DNA of 64,000 nt from Paenibacillus sp. OVF10 (GCA_022836915.1 CP094668.1:2852001-2916000); one strand, 5' to 3'. Positions 1 to 9,715 are shown, counted from the stretch's first letter. The notes: generated from the letters alone by a model not told the origin. Program-made: numbers and translations.

Positions 1-287
1 TTGGCGAGATGAACAATGATACGCGCTTGTATGAGATGTCTGTGAAGATCGAGGAACTGGTAACAGGACAAAAAGGACTGAAGCCTAACGTAGACTTCTA
101 TTCTGCTTCTGTATATACCCAACTGGAGATCGAACAGGAATTGTTTACTCCGATCTTTGCCATCAGCCGGGTGTCTGGATGGACTGCGCATATTCTGGAA
201 CAACTTGCGGACAATCGCATCATTCGTCCACGTGCGGAGTACACTGGCCCTACAGAACAGAAATACGTTTCTATTGAACTTCGCTAA
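1..287 (+). CDS. citZ: Citrate synthase, C-terminal part (cut by window edge)
   Basis: The reading frame is open from the first base and ends at a TAA, so only about the last 94 codons of a gene that starts outside the window are present. The fragment carries the typical carboxy end of type II citrate synthases: a Phe-Ala-Ile-Ser-Arg helix, then Gly-Trp-x-Ala-His-Ile-Leu-Glu-Gln, and an Arg-Pro-Arg-Ala-x-Tyr-Thr-Gly segment near the end that belongs to the citrate-binding small domain. The enzyme condenses oxaloacetate and acetyl-CoA, the first TCA cycle step. It is followed by icd and mdh, the same order as citZ-icd-mdh in Bacillus subtilis, which supports the symbol. The catalytic His and Asp residues lie partly outside the window and cannot be fully checked. 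Confidence 0.93.
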   Translation, partial: GEMNNDTRLYEMSVKIEELVTGQKGLKPNVDFYSASVYTQLEIEQELFTPIFAISRVSGWTAHILEQLADNRIIRPRAEYTGPTEQKYVSIELR

Positions 288-434
288 TAGCCGCAAAAAC
301 AGTATAATAATATAGACGAGGTGAAGGGTTGGAAAGCAGAGGCGTTACTGGCTTAAGCTCTCAGGACCCTTCTCTCAACAAGACTAGTGGTATGATGAAT
401 ACTGCATATACGAAACCTAGGAGGAATTTTAACT

Positions 435-1727
435 ATGAAATTAGAAAAATTTGCTCACCCAACTGAAGGCGAAAAAATCCAAATTGATAACGGTACACTT
501 CAAGTACCTAGTAATCCAATCATTCCATTTATCGAAGGTGACGGTACAGGCCGTGATATCTGGAAAGCTTCCAAACGTGTATTGGATGCAGCTGTTGAAA
601 AAGCTTATGATGGCAACAAAAAAATCGCATGGTATGAAGTGTTTGCTGGACAAAAAGCATTCGATACATACGGTGAGTGGTTGCCGAATGATACACTGGA
701 AGCCATTCGTGAGTATATCGTAGCGATCAAAGGACCATTGACTACGCCAATCGGTGGCGGTATTCGTTCCCTGAACGTAGCCCTGCGTCAAGAGCTTGAC
801 CTGTACACATGCTTGCGTCCTGTTCGTTATTTCGACGGTGTACCTTCTCCGGTTAAACGTCCTGAGCTGGTAGACATGGTCATTTTCCGTGAGAATACGG
901 AAGATATCTATGCAGGAATCGAGTATGCTGAAGGTTCTGAAGAAGTGAAAAAAGTGATCCAATTCCTGCAACAGGAGATGGGTGCTAACAAAATCCGTTT
1001 CCCTGAGACTTCCGGTATTGGTATCAAACCAGTTTCTTCCGAAGGTTCGAAACGTTTGGTACGTGCAGCAATTCAATACGCAATTGATCACAATCGTAAG
1101 AGTGTTACATTGGTACACAAAGGTAATATCATGAAATTTACCGAAGGTGCCTTCAAAAACTGGGGATACGAAGTGGCTGAAGAAGAGTTCGCTGACAAAG
1201 TATTCACTTGGGCACAATATGACATCATCAAAGATAACGAAGGTACAGATGCAGCGAATGCAGCACAAAAAGCCGCTGAAGATGCTGGTAAAATCATCGT
1301 AAAAGATGCGATTGCCGATATCGCTTTGCAACAAGTATTGACTCGTCCAGGCGAATTTGATGTTATCGCAACATTGAACCTGAACGGTGACTATCTGTCC
1401 GATGCACTTGCAGCGCAAGTTGGCGGAATTGGTATCGCTCCTGGAGCGAACATCAACTACGTAACAGGACATGCTATCTTCGAAGCAACTCACGGTACTG
1501 CACCTAAATACGCGGACAAAGATGTCGTGAACCCTGGTTCTGTTATTCTGTCCGGAGTAATGTTGCTTGAGCACTTGGGATGGCAAGAAGCAGCTAACCT
1601 GATCTACAAAGGTATGGAAACATCCATTAACAATAAAACAGTAACGTATGACTTTGCACGTCTGATGGACGGCGCTACTGAAGTGAAATGTTCTGAATTC
1701 GCGGATCAAATCATTAAAAACCTGTAA
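435..1727 (+). CDS. icd: NADP-dependent isocitrate dehydrogenase
   Basis: A 430-residue protein that oxidatively decarboxylates isocitrate to 2-oxoglutarate with NADP. Its length matches bacterial dimeric Icd (about 420 residues). The substrate loop [13 protein letters not shown] with the regulatory serine, the [12 protein letters not shown] segment, the metal-binding NLNGDYLSD segment and the cofactor loop HGTAPKYA are all present; the Lys-Tyr pair in that last loop is typical of NADP-specific enzymes. An AGGAGG ribosome site about 8 bases before the ATG supports this start. The gene lies 147 bases after citZ and 15 bases before mdh, with no terminator visible between icd and mdh, so these two are probably cotranscribed. 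No frameshift is seen. A long antisense open frame opposite it is a codon-bias shadow. Confidence 0.97.
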   Translation: MKLEKFAHPTEGEKIQIDNGTLQVPSNPIIPFIEGDGTGRDIWKASKRVLDAAVEKAYDGNKKIAWYEVFAGQKAFDTYGEWLPNDTLEAIREYIVAIKGPLTTPIGGGIRSLNVALRQELDLYTCLRPVRYFDGVPSPVKRPELVDMVIFRENTEDIYAGIEYAEGSEEVKKVIQFLQQEMGANKIRFPETSGIGIKPVSSEGSKRLVRAAIQYAIDHNRKSVTLVHKGNIMKFTEGAFKNWGYEVAEEEFADKVFTWAQYDIIKDNEGTDAANAAQKAAEDAGKIIVKDAIADIALQQVLTRPGEFDVIATLNLNGDYLSDALAAQVGGIGIAPGANINYVTGHAIFEATHGTAPKYADKDVVNPGSVILSGVMLLEHLGWQEAANLIYKGMETSINNKTVTYDFARLMDGATEVKCSEFADQIIKNL

Positions 1728-1742
1728 GGGGAGATGTGAATC

Positions 1743-2684
1743 TTGACTATTCAGCGCAAAAAAATCACAGTAGTCGGCGCCGGTTTTACCGGTGCTACGA
1801 CCGCATTAATGCTTGCCCAAAAAGAGCTCGGGGATGTTGTGCTGGTTGATATTCCTCAACTGGAGAACCCGACGAAGGGGAAAGCACTCGATATGATGGA
1901 AGCAAGTCCTGTTCAAGGGTTTGACAGTCATATCGTCGGTACTTCCAACTACGAAGATACTGCAGGTTCTGAGATTGTAATTATCACGGCTGGTATCGCC
2001 CGTAAACCGGGTATGAGCCGCGACGATCTGGTCAATACGAATGCGGGTATTGTGAAGTCCGTTTGTGAAAATGTGAAAAAATATTGCCCTGATTCCATCG
2101 TCATTATTCTAAGCAACCCGGTGGATGCGATGACTTATGCTGCTTATCAGACCCTTGGTTTTCCTAAAAACCGTGTTATCGGTCAGTCAGGTGTTCTGGA
2201 TACAGCACGTTATTGTACCTTCATTGCGCAAGAGTTGAACGTATCTGTGGAAGATGTTCGTGGATTCGTTCTTGGCGGCCACGGAGACGATATGGTACCC
2301 CTCGTTCGTTATTCGAGCGTGGGAGGTATTCCGATCGATACGCTGATTCCGGCAGACCGGATTGAATCCATCGTGCAGCGCACACGTGTAGGTGGTGGTG
2401 AGATTGTGAATTTGCTGGGTAATGGCAGTGCCTATTTTGCACCAGCAGCTTCACTTGTTCAGATGACCGAAGCGATTTTGAAGGACAAGAAACGTATCAT
2501 TCCAGTGATCGCTTATCTTGAAGGTGAATATGGCTATAATGATCTGTTCCTCGGTGTACCAACCATTTTGGGTGGTAACGGCATTGAGAAAATATTCGAA
2601 CTTGACCTGACTGCAGAAGAAAAAGCAGGATTGGATAAATCTGCTGATTCGGTTCGCAACGTCATTTCGGTAGTAAACCTGTAA
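1743..2684 (+). CDS. mdh: Malate dehydrogenase (LDH-like, NAD-dependent)
   Basis: A 313-residue enzyme that interconverts malate and oxaloacetate with NAD. Residues 1-35 form a Rossmann fold with [10 protein letters not shown] and an Asp at the end of the second strand, which selects NAD. The substrate loop [11 protein letters not shown] contains the arginine pattern that separates malate from lactate dehydrogenases, and [10 protein letters not shown] holds the catalytic histidine. The start is a TTG, chosen because GGGGAG sits 8-10 bases upstream and the resulting N-terminus ([14 protein letters not shown]) fits the family. The gene follows icd closely and ends before a strong terminator, so it closes the citZ-icd-mdh block. 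In B. subtilis phoP-phoR and polA follow the same block, as they do here after an insertion of about 4 kb. Confidence 0.97.
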   Translation: MTIQRKKITVVGAGFTGATTALMLAQKELGDVVLVDIPQLENPTKGKALDMMEASPVQGFDSHIVGTSNYEDTAGSEIVIITAGIARKPGMSRDDLVNTNAGIVKSVCENVKKYCPDSIVIILSNPVDAMTYAAYQTLGFPKNRVIGQSGVLDTARYCTFIAQELNVSVEDVRGFVLGGHGDDMVPLVRYSSVGGIPIDTLIPADRIESIVQRTRVGGGEIVNLLGNGSAYFAPAASLVQMTEAILKDKKRIIPVIAYLEGEYGYNDLFLGVPTILGGNGIEKIFELDLTAEEKAGLDKSADSVRNVISVVNL

Positions 2685-2710
2685 GTTTGAAAACTTTTTG
2701 AACAGAAGCT

Positions 2711-2748
2711 AAAAGAAAACCTCCGGTAAACCCGGAGGTTTTCTTTTC
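2711..2748 (+). terminator. Rho-independent terminator after mdh
   Basis: AAGAAAACCTCCGG and CCGGAGGTTTTCTT form a GC-rich inverted repeat around a short AAAC-type loop, followed by a T-rich run. It sits 27 bases after the mdh stop and ends the icd-mdh transcript. The A-rich upstream arm could also let it work on the other strand, although no minus-strand gene converges on it here. Confidence 0.9.
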
Positions 2749-2819
2749 TTTGGATAAGTTCCCCAGTATAATGGGATGTGATGTATAGCACACCGAAAAT
2801 GTTGAGGAGGATGAAAATT

Positions 2820-3245
2820 TTGACAATGATTATGTATTTGCTCCATATTGTTGGAGCACTGGCGATGGGATTCTATTTGATTCTGCCATTTGTGGTCGGT
2901 AAAATCCGTACCTTGAATGCTGCAGCACAAGAGGGAGCCTTTGCATCGCTTCGTTCTTTGAACAAAGTCGCGCAGTATGGACTTGTAATCCAACTTCTTA
3001 CTGGTGGTTACTTGATGACCAAAGGTGAGTATTCTCATGTCTGGATGGCTGTCGTTGTTGTTCTGCTCTTGGCTATTGCGGCTATTGGAGGAATTATGGG
3101 TAAACCGCTCCGACTCGCTGCAGAAGGTGTGAAAAACAAGCGTGATGTGGGTCCTGAGCAAAGCAAAATCCGTATGTTCAGTACACTTCTGGCTGTATTC
3201 TTGCTAATCATGGTGTACCTGATGGTGAATAATCAGGTGATCTAA
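2820..3245 (+). CDS. Small membrane protein, four predicted TM helices
   Basis: A 141-residue protein of unknown function with four hydrophobic segments: roughly residues 5-27, 50-68, 76-98 and 117-138. The loops are short and the loop before the last helix is basic (KNKR). GAGGAGG at 2804-2810 is followed 9 bases later by a TTG at 2820. An in-frame ATG at 2811 is too close to that ribosome site, and a further ATG lies at 2826, so TTG 2820 or ATG 2826 is the likely start. No catalytic or ligand motif is visible. The gene stands alone between two terminators, with no operon partner to suggest a role. I do not recognise the family beyond a generic integral membrane protein. Confidence 0.75.
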   Translation: MTMIMYLLHIVGALAMGFYLILPFVVGKIRTLNAAAQEGAFASLRSLNKVAQYGLVIQLLTGGYLMTKGEYSHVWMAVVVVLLLAIAAIGGIMGKPLRLAAEGVKNKRDVGPEQSKIRMFSTLLAVFLLIMVYLMVNNQVI

Positions 3246-3368
3246 GTGCTTTGTGGACGGTTAATCCACCCTACAAAGATGTATTGTTAGTCGTTGGTTA
3301 AGCGTTTGCAGACGGAATTAGGACAAGCCGGATGATATGTAAGATGGTGTTTCGTTGAAACAAATGAA

Positions 3369-3399
3369 AATAGACAGCCTCATTGGCTGTCTATTTTTT
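3369..3399. terminator. Terminator hairpin between convergent genes
   Basis: AATAGACAGCC and GGCTGTCTATT form an 11-bp stem with a five-base loop, followed by T6 on the plus strand and preceded by A-rich sequence, so it could work in both directions. It lies between the plus-strand membrane protein and the minus-strand diguanylate cyclase. Confidence 0.88.
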
Positions 3400-3511
3400 G
3401 TTATTACCAAGATGATGAAATTAGCAGTCCTCGGTTTATTTGAACTGGAACTAGAGTGATCACTATCATACATAACAACATGCATACTCCATCAGACACG
3501 GTCTACATTGG

Positions 3512-5070
3512 TTAGGTTGTACTCACAGTATACGCATGAACTGCATTTCGACCATTACGCTTGGATTCGTACAAGGCAGTATCAGCGTCGCGTAACAAGG
3601 ACTCCAGCGAATCGGAACCTCCATTGTACTGGGCAATACCAAAGCTTGAGGTCAGCGTAATAGGCACTCCTTAACATCCAGGGGATCATTCAACAAGGCA
3701 ACTCTCAGTTGTTCGGCAAGTTTCTCGGCTTCTTGAAGCGAGGTATTCGGAAGAGCGATGACAAACTCTTCTCCTCCATAACGGGCAAATAACATCTCAG
3801 GGCTTAAATATCGATTACAAACGGAGACCACATGAATGATGGCCTGATCGCCAACATCATGCCCGTACGTATCGTTGATGCGTTTAAAGTGATCAATATC
3901 AAATAAAATAAATGAAACAGGTTGCGGATTAAGCTGAGCTTCACTCAAAATCTCCCGTCCTCTATGCAAAAATTGAGTGCGATTATAGATTTTGGTCAGA
4001 CCATCGAAATAAGCCAGTTGTTTCAGCTGTTCTTGCAAGAAGCGTTGTTCCGTTATATCGATTAACATAATTAGACTGCCCACAGTCTGTGCATCCTTGT
4101 TATACACGTAAGATGTCCTGACCTGATAACAAACGGTCTCTCCATTTAACTGCCAGTACAGATCTGTTTGCAATCCTTCCCTGCCGTATTCAACGGGAAA
4201 CGTCTTTCCAGCAAGATTAAGCCAGATATCATCCAAGGGTTGGCCAATCATGGTTGTATTAAGCTCTGGCAACATGTCACGCAGAGATCTGTTGTAATCG
4301 ACCAGTCGATTGAAACTATCCAGTACAATAACACCTTCACGCATGCTCTCGAAAATACTGTCTTTGGCGATGGGGACGATGGTCAGTAGACGAGAGGATA
4401 GGATGGCCCAGATATACATGGCAGATGTGATACACATGAGTACGGGTACGGGGTCCATTCCGCCAGGAGTCAAACCAAGCAAGTACAGAAAAGCTGCGAC
4501 CATAGGAATAATCTGTGAAGTAATCAGAGTAAGTAATTGACGACGATACATCTTCTTGGTGTGTCTCCATTGTCCAATTAGAATGAGACAGGCACATAAC
4601 AGACAGGAGAAGGTGAATGCACCGTGCACAACATACCATTGACCCACTGCGATATCCATCAGAGGAACGGGACTATCTTCTCTCAGCCATACTTTTTTAT
4701 AAAAAAGATGATGAAAGTCATTGGTTGCAACCATACATAGTGTAATGGAAGGGATTACAAACAATGCGGCAGTTACCTTTTTGGATAACGTTTTTCCTGT
4801 GTACTTTATCATCAACATGAGGCCAAGAGAAGCGGAGAAGGGCATGCCTATATACTCCACGGTGGTCCAAAACTTCATCTGCTCCAGCGTGTTGCTGGCC
4901 AGCTCAATTGCATAACCAAACGTGTATATGGAGAGTGCTGCTGTGTAGAGAATGAATATTCTGGAACTGGGGATCTCGGATCTTCTGAAATAGGTATATA
5001 AACACAAAAAGACATTCAGCACGGCTGAAGTGGCTACGAGTGTTATATATGAATTAATATGCGATTCCAT
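3512..5070 (-). CDS. Membrane-anchored PAS-GGDEF diguanylate cyclase (one frameshift)
   Basis: Predicted to make cyclic di-GMP from two GTP at the membrane. From the ATG at 5070 (GGAGA ribosome site upstream) the protein has a seven-helix sensor region of the histidine-kinase N-terminal 7TM type (about residues 8-230), a PAS domain (about 235-345) and a GGDEF domain (about 355-510). The active-site signature RYGGEEF and the metal-binding FDIDHFKRINDTYGHDVGD segment are intact. The uninterrupted frame stops at 3652, but the missing end of the GGDEF domain (Ile-Thr-Leu-Thr-Ser-Ser-Phe-Gly-Ile-Ala through Lys-Arg-Asn-Gly-Arg-Asn) continues in another frame to a TAA at 3512-3514. One extra G near 3668 (AAGGAGTG to AAGGGAGTG) restores a 519-residue protein. 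There is no EAL domain and no obvious inhibitory RxxD site. Confidence 0.85.
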
Positions 5071-5460
5071 TGTCAGGTCTCCATGTTAGGTTAGGATGAT
5101 TAAACCAGTAAAAAATGAAAGTTAAAGCACATCAGTATACTGTACATTGTACATCAGCCCAAGCAGCATAGGAATACACTTTGTATCATGAAACAGTCTA
5201 ATTTCGAATAAATTTCGAATTTTGGCTAAACACGTATTGAAGCAAATCGATTGTTTGATGTCCAAAGATCGTGGTAAATAACGATTAGAGACAGCACGCT
5301 GAGGCTTGAGTTGCTGTTGATCGCAGAAGAATAATCTGGACTGTTACTGCCATCCTACAGAATGAGACTTTTTTCAGAGAACGAAAGACAAGGAAGTGTG
5401 CAGTTATGTCCATGTCTTCTGTAATCCAAATATGTTCACATTTTGAGAGGAGAATGTTAG
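5071..5460. other. Intergenic region between divergent genes
   Basis: This 390-base spacer separates the minus-strand diguanylate cyclase from the plus-strand SDR gene, so it should hold both promoters. The only clear structure is a pair of adjacent TTTCGAA palindromes at about 5202-5219, possibly a regulator site. No open frame with a convincing ribosome site or homology was found. Confidence 0.5.
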
Positions 5461-6329
5461 ATGTCAACTACACCACAAAATCAAAAAACAATGCCGGCAC
5501 AGCACCAGGATCAACGCCCCGGAATCGAATCAGAGATGCATCCCAGACCGGAATTTGAGAAGCCTGAATACAAGGCAGCAGGTAAACTGACGGGTAAGGT
5601 GGCGCTTATTACAGGGGGTGACAGCGGAATTGGACGTGCTGTTGCTGTTACGTATGCCAAGGAAGGCGCGGATGTCGCCATTGTATACCTGAGCGAGCAC
5701 GAAGATGCCAAAGAAACGAAGCGTCAGGTCGAACAGGAAGGACGCAAGTGCATCTTGATTGCAGGTGACATTGGTGATGATGCCTTTGCGAAGAGATCGG
5801 TTCAGCAGACAGTAGATGAACTGGGCAAACTGGACATTGTCGTGAATAACGCAGCAGAACAGCATCCACAGCAGAATCTGGAGGATATTACGCCAGAACA
5901 GCTGGAGCGTACATTCCGCACCAATATCTTTGGTATGTTCTATGTGACGCAGGCAGCCCTCCCACATCTGAAGAAGGGCAGTACGATTATTAATACAACC
6001 TCCATCACAGCCTATCGCGGCAGCCCGAACCTGCTTGACTATTCATCTACCAAAGGAGCAATCACTTCGTTCACTCGTTCGCTATCGATGAATGTGATTG
6101 AGAAGGGAATTCGTGTTAATGCCGTTGCACCAGGGCCGATCTGGACACCACTCATTCCATCTACATTTGATGAGAAAAAGTAAGTGAGTTCGGCGCAACA
6201 CAGCCAATGAAGCGGCCAGGACAACCGGATGAACTGGCTCCCGCCTATGTATATCTAGCTTCAGATGATTCTTCGTATGTAAGCGGACAGGTGATACATG
6301 TGAATGGCGGCGAAGTGGTGAACGGATAA
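5461..6329 (+). CDS. SDR family oxidoreductase, general stress protein 39-like (one frameshift)
   Basis: A predicted NAD(P)-dependent short-chain dehydrogenase of the YdaD/YhxD/GSP39 type. The N-terminal extension (residues 1-40, with [19 protein letters not shown]) is characteristic of this group. The fold follows with the cofactor motif [10 protein letters not shown], the NNAAEQ motif, the catalytic serine region TTSITAYRG and the active-site YSSTKGA. The open frame stops at 6183, but the last 48 residues, including [18 protein letters not shown], continue one frame over to a TAA at 6327-6329. One added G near 6179 (AAAAAGTAAG to AAAAAGGTAAG) gives a 289-residue protein of normal length. 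A GAGAGGAG ribosome site precedes the ATG. Relatives in Bacillus are stress-induced; I see no clear SigB promoter here. The substrate is unknown. Confidence 0.88.
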
Positions 6330-6372
6330 TACGTTAAGAACATTTAGACTCAGGATAAGATTGATTATATAA

Positions 6373-6417
6373 AGAGGCGTATCGCTTTCAGCATGGCTGA
6401 GCGGTGCGTCTTTTTTA
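6373..6417 (+). terminator. Terminator after the SDR gene
   Basis: AGGCGTATCGCT pairs with AGCGGTGCGTCT through a 12-bp stem that includes a few G-U pairs, followed by T6. It ends 88 bases after the repaired SDR stop codon. Confidence 0.8.
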
Positions 6418-6557
6418 TATCAGGTGAATATGTATGTCAAAGATGCGGTTTAGCACCTGTTTACAAAAGTCGGCATCTCTGTTGATACAACTATGATATT
6501 TTATTATTAGCCTTGTCTGACTGCAGTTGAATAGCGTATTGCACAGTATTGACTAAA

Positions 6558-6588
6558 AGATTGGGAGTCCCCTAATCTGTGATATGAT
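6558..6588 (+). promoter_or_regulatory. Promoter with overlapping inverted repeat upstream of cupin gene
   Basis: TTGGGA (6561-6566) and TATGAT (6583-6588) are spaced 16 bases apart and make a plausible sigma-A promoter. AGATT-GGG and CCC-CT-AATCT form an inverted repeat at 6558-6578 that covers the -35 and spacer, as an operator would. No regulator gene is adjacent, so the binding protein is unknown. Confidence 0.5.
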
Positions 6589-6622
6589 AGATCGAGCAAT
6601 TATACTCGGAGGGACAAGTCAT

Positions 6623-6970
6623 ATGAAAATGAGCAAACAGAATGCAGCACATTATATATGGGGTGCACAGTGCGACGGTTGGCATCTCGTTCAAAATGAA
6701 ACACTGAGCATTATTCATGAACGCATGCCCGCAGGAACGGCTGAAATACGACATTATCATTCGGTAAGCCGTCAGTTTTTTTTCATCCTCAGCGGTGAAG
6801 CATGTATGGAACTTAATGGAGAAACGTTTGTGCTGGAAACCCATGAAGGAATAGAAATTGCACCCGGAATGCCGCATCAGATGATGAATCGGAGCAACGA
6901 AGAAGTGGAGTTTCTTGTAATTTCCAATCCGGGTACCCGTGGGGACCGAATTGAACTGGATTCAATGTAG
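6623..6970 (+). CDS. Cupin domain protein
   Basis: A 115-residue single-domain cupin of unknown substrate. The ATG at 6623 is chosen because GGAGGG lies 9 bases upstream; an earlier in-frame ATG at 6584 overlaps the predicted promoter. Motif 1 reads HYHSVSRQFFFILSGEACMEL and motif 2 reads IAPGMPHQMMNRS, giving the metal-binding His-x-His and a later His (the usual Glu position is a Gln-Phe here). Small cupins of this kind include sugar-binding proteins, dioxygenase-like enzymes and isomerases, and the sequence does not choose between them. It lies 43 bases upstream of phoR with no terminator visible, so it could be cotranscribed with phoR. Confidence 0.8.
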   Translation: MKMSKQNAAHYIWGAQCDGWHLVQNETLSIIHERMPAGTAEIRHYHSVSRQFFFILSGEACMELNGETFVLETHEGIEIAPGMPHQMMNRSNEEVEFLVISNPGTRGDRIELDSM

Positions 6971-7013
6971 AGCAATTCATTAGATATTATTCTGATCATA
7001 AAGGAAGAGATAG

Positions 7014-8831
7014 ATGAGACCGTTCCGAATTCGCCTTGCCATCATTATGATGGTGCTGATCGGCGTATCCGTCATTGTGGCTGGATATACGATGGGCAGA
7101 GTGTTTAAGACTACGCATATAGCCGCATTGGAGCAAACCATGGTGCGCGAGATTAATTTGCTCAAAGCAACTTTTCCATTCCATGATGCAAGTGATCCAA
7201 CCTCGGAAGCCACACGAAAGTATTATTCAGATCGGGCGCTGGAACTGGATCGTCTGACGGATTCCCGTGTAACCTTCATCAATAAAGACGGCATGGTCAT
7301 TGGAGATTCCGAGAGTGATCCGGCATCGATGGATAATCACTTGAACCGTGAGGAGATTAAGGGTGCCGTCGGAGATGGATACGGGCAATCCATACGTTAC
7401 AGTGAGACATTGGGACAGGACATGCTGTATGTAGCACTACCTGTGAATTCCGATCAAAGTGACATGATTGAAATACCTAGCGGCAAATTTGATGGCTACA
7501 TTCGCCTTTCCATGAGTCTGCATGCGGTTGATCAGGGTCTTCAGCGTGGTTGGATGATTATGTTTGCTGCACTAGGGCTATTGTTCTTAATTGTCGCGTT
7601 TGTCAGTTATCGGGTTGCACGCGGATTAACCTCCCCGATTGAGCATATTACAAAGTTGCCCATCGGATCACCAAGCTGGAATACGATGCGAGAGTTGATG
7701 TAACGCGAAGAGATGAGATCGGACAGCTGGGGCTTGCGATAAACGGAATGGCAGACAGCTTGCAGTCCCAACTGAAGACGATTCGTGACAATGAAGCGTT
7801 GCTACAGAGTGTCCTCGCGAACATGACCGGAGGAATTGTCATGATCGACGCAGGGCAATCCATTGCACTGGTCAATCGGGAAGCGGAGCGTATGCTTGGT
7901 ATTCAGGCAGGAAAAGTTACGGGTAAGCCTTATACTGAATTGAAAAGACACTACGAATTAACACGTACCATTGAAGAGAGTGTTGCACTGAAAGAACGGA
8001 TGCATGAAGAAGTGAGTGTGTTTAACCCGGAGGAAAAACTGATCCGTCTTGATGGAGTACCGATGTCCGAAGATGATGGCGGGTATCGAGGCATGTTGTT
8101 CCTGTTGCAGGACGTGACGGCGATTCGCCGATTGGAGTCAATGCGCAGTGAGTTTGTTGCAAATGTCTCTCATGAGCTCAAGACACCAGTTGCTGCGGTC
8201 AAAGGGTTTGCCGAAACGTTGCTCAGTGGCGGGGTACAGGATAAGGAGACAGAGCGATCATTCCTGAAAATCATCTATGATGAAGGAGATCGACTTAACC
8301 GATTAATTGGGGATATTCTGGAGTTATCCAAAATTGAATCGAAACGCGCACCGCTGCAATGCTCACCTGTTCATGTACACTCTTTCTTCGAAATGGTGCT
8401 GGGCACCTTGTCCAAGGTGGCGGAGAAAAAGCAAATTCGTCTGGAAATGCATGTTCCGGAGGAACTGTACATTGAAGCGGATGAGGACAAGATGAAGCAG
8501 ATATTCATCAATCTGTTATCCAACGGAATCAATTATACCCCCGATGGTGGGCGAGTGAAGTTACAGGTGACGATGGATAACGATGATGAAGTCATCTTTG
8601 CGGTGTCAGATACAGGAATTGGCATACCGAAAAAGATTTGCCGCGAATCTTCGAACGGTTCTATCGTGTTGATAAAGGCAGATCTCGTAATTCAGGGGCA
8701 CAGGCCTTGGACTTTCCATCGTTAAACATCTGGTGGAATTGCATCATGGCAAATTGTCTGTAGAGAGTGAACTGGGCATGGGGACAACGTTCCGTGTGAT
8801 CCTTCCATTCATTCAGGAAGAAGAGATGTAG
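7014..8831 (+). CDS. phoR: Phosphate sensor histidine kinase (three frameshifts)
   Basis: A PhoR-type membrane sensor kinase that should phosphorylate the PhoP regulator encoded next. Order: TM helix about 8-28, an extracytoplasmic sensor of about 150 residues, TM helix about 180-200, a HAMP-like region, a PAS domain, the H-box [19 protein letters not shown] (His near residue 387) and a HATPase domain with [11 protein letters not shown] and [12 protein letters not shown]. The frame is broken three times: near 7657 (AAAGTTG to AAAGGTTG), near 8631 (A5 to A6) and near 8696 (GGGG to GGGGG). With these bases restored one frame runs for 606 residues, close to B. subtilis PhoR (579), and ends with the G-box [15 protein letters not shown] at a TAG. 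Here phoR precedes phoP, whereas B. subtilis has phoP-phoR. If the shifts were real the strain would lack PhoR function. Confidence 0.88.
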
Positions 8832-8866
8832 GCGTCTGGTATCAAAATGTAAAAAGTGTGTATTGT

Positions 8867-8898
8867 TTTACACCGCGTTAACAAATTAGTGCTATGAT
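8867..8898 (+). promoter_or_regulatory. Pho box and promoter upstream of phoP
   Basis: TTTACA at 8867-8872 and TTAACA at 8878-8883 are Pho-box repeats with start-to-start spacing of exactly 11 bases, the periodicity known for PhoP binding. A TATGAT at 8893-8898 is a good -10 element. This places phoP under its own Pho-responsive promoter between phoR and phoP, consistent with autoregulation. Confidence 0.7.
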
Positions 8899-8947
8899 AG
8901 AAAAAGTGTTGTGGCAACAGACAACCTATGAAGAGAGAAGGGGTATC

Positions 8948-9715
8948 ATGGCACAGCGTTTACTAGTTATTGAAGATGAACCTACATTATCAAGATTACT
9001 CACGTATAACCTGACTCAGGAAGGTTACGACGTTACGGCAGAGGATCACGGATCTGCAGGATATGATCGGGCCTTGTCCCAGGAATTTGATCTCATTTTG
9101 CTGGATCTGATGCTTCCGGGCATGAATGGTCTGGACATTCTGAACAAGTTAAGAATACAGGGTGTTAGTACACCGGTTATCATTCTGACGGCCAAGAACG
9201 GTGAAGCCGAGGTTGTACAGGGACTGAAATCGGGTGCCGATGATTATATTACCAAACCGTTTGGTGTATCTGAGTTATTAGCCCGAGTGGATGCGGTATT
9301 AAGACGTTATTCCAATGGCGAAGATTTACCACAGCTTGAGGACAAAGATGGCTCACGAATTATTCTGGGAGAGCTGGAGATCTATCCATTGAAATATGAA
9401 GTGACACTGGGTGGACAATCCATCAGTCTGCGTCCGAAAGAGTTCGAAGTACTGCTATATTTGGCCAAAAAGCCGGGTGTGGTACTGACAAGGGATGATC
9501 TGATGAACGCTGTGTGGGGCTTCGATTATATTGGAGGTCAACGAACGGTGGACGTACACGTCAGCTCATTACGTAAAAAGCTGGAGCTGGACCCGGAATC
9601 AGTTCACATTGATTCCATTCGTGGTGTAGGTTATAAATTGGTTGTCAAAGAAAAACTCCCCATCATTCAAGTTAACAATGATCGGGGAGTTTTATTTTAC
9701 GTTTGTTTAACATAA
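8948..9715 (+). CDS. phoP: OmpR-family response regulator PhoP
   Basis: A 255-residue two-component response regulator. The receiver domain (1-120) has the acidic pair Glu9-Asp10, phosphoacceptor Asp53 in LILLDLMLP, the switch Thr in ILTAK and Lys in YITKPF. The C-terminal winged helix (about 140-240) contains RPKEFEVLLYLAKKPG and RTVDVHVSSLRKKLE. The start at 8948 is preferred over the upstream in-frame ATG at 8894 because AGAAGGGG lies just ahead and MAQRLLVIEDE is the expected N-terminus. Its partner is the PhoR-type kinase 117 bases upstream. The Pho boxes before phoP and pstB, and pstB-phoU downstream, argue for the phosphate response. Oddly, the stop codon lies beyond a strong terminator hairpin, so the last 20 or so codons are the hairpin itself. 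Confidence 0.9.
   Translation: MAQRLLVIEDEPTLSRLLTYNLTQEGYDVTAEDHGSAGYDRALSQEFDLILLDLMLPGMNGLDILNKLRIQGVSTPVIILTAKNGEAEVVQGLKSGADDYITKPFGVSELLARVDAVLRRYSNGEDLPQLEDKDGSRIILGELEIYPLKYEVTLGGQSISLRPKEFEVLLYLAKKPGVVLTRDDLMNAVWGFDYIGGQRTVDVHVSSLRKKLELDPESVHIDSIRGVGYKLVVKEKLPIIQVNNDRGVLFYVCLT
9652..9698 (+). terminator. Terminator overlapping the 3' end of phoP
   Basis: AAAACTCCCC (9652-9661) and GGGGAGTTTT (9684-9693) pair perfectly, and the inner ATCATT/AATGAT extends the stem with one bulged base; a T-rich stretch follows. The hairpin lies inside the annotated phoP frame, 17-64 bases before its stop codon. Confidence 0.82.

Noticed and set aside
441..1709. 422-residue minus-strand open frame opposite icd
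   Set aside because: Shadow of a highly expressed gene with biased codons; the translation is Cys/Phe-rich low-quality protein with no recognisable domain.
5071..5460. Riboswitch or small RNA in the GGDEF/SDR spacer
   Set aside because: I looked for a c-di-GMP riboswitch-like core and for a strong terminator and found only the paired TTTCGAA palindromes.
7014..8725. Split kinase acting as separate sensor and transmitter proteins
   Set aside because: The breaks fall inside HAMP and HATPase motifs and are each repaired by one base in a homopolymer or short run; separate proteins would lack complete domains.
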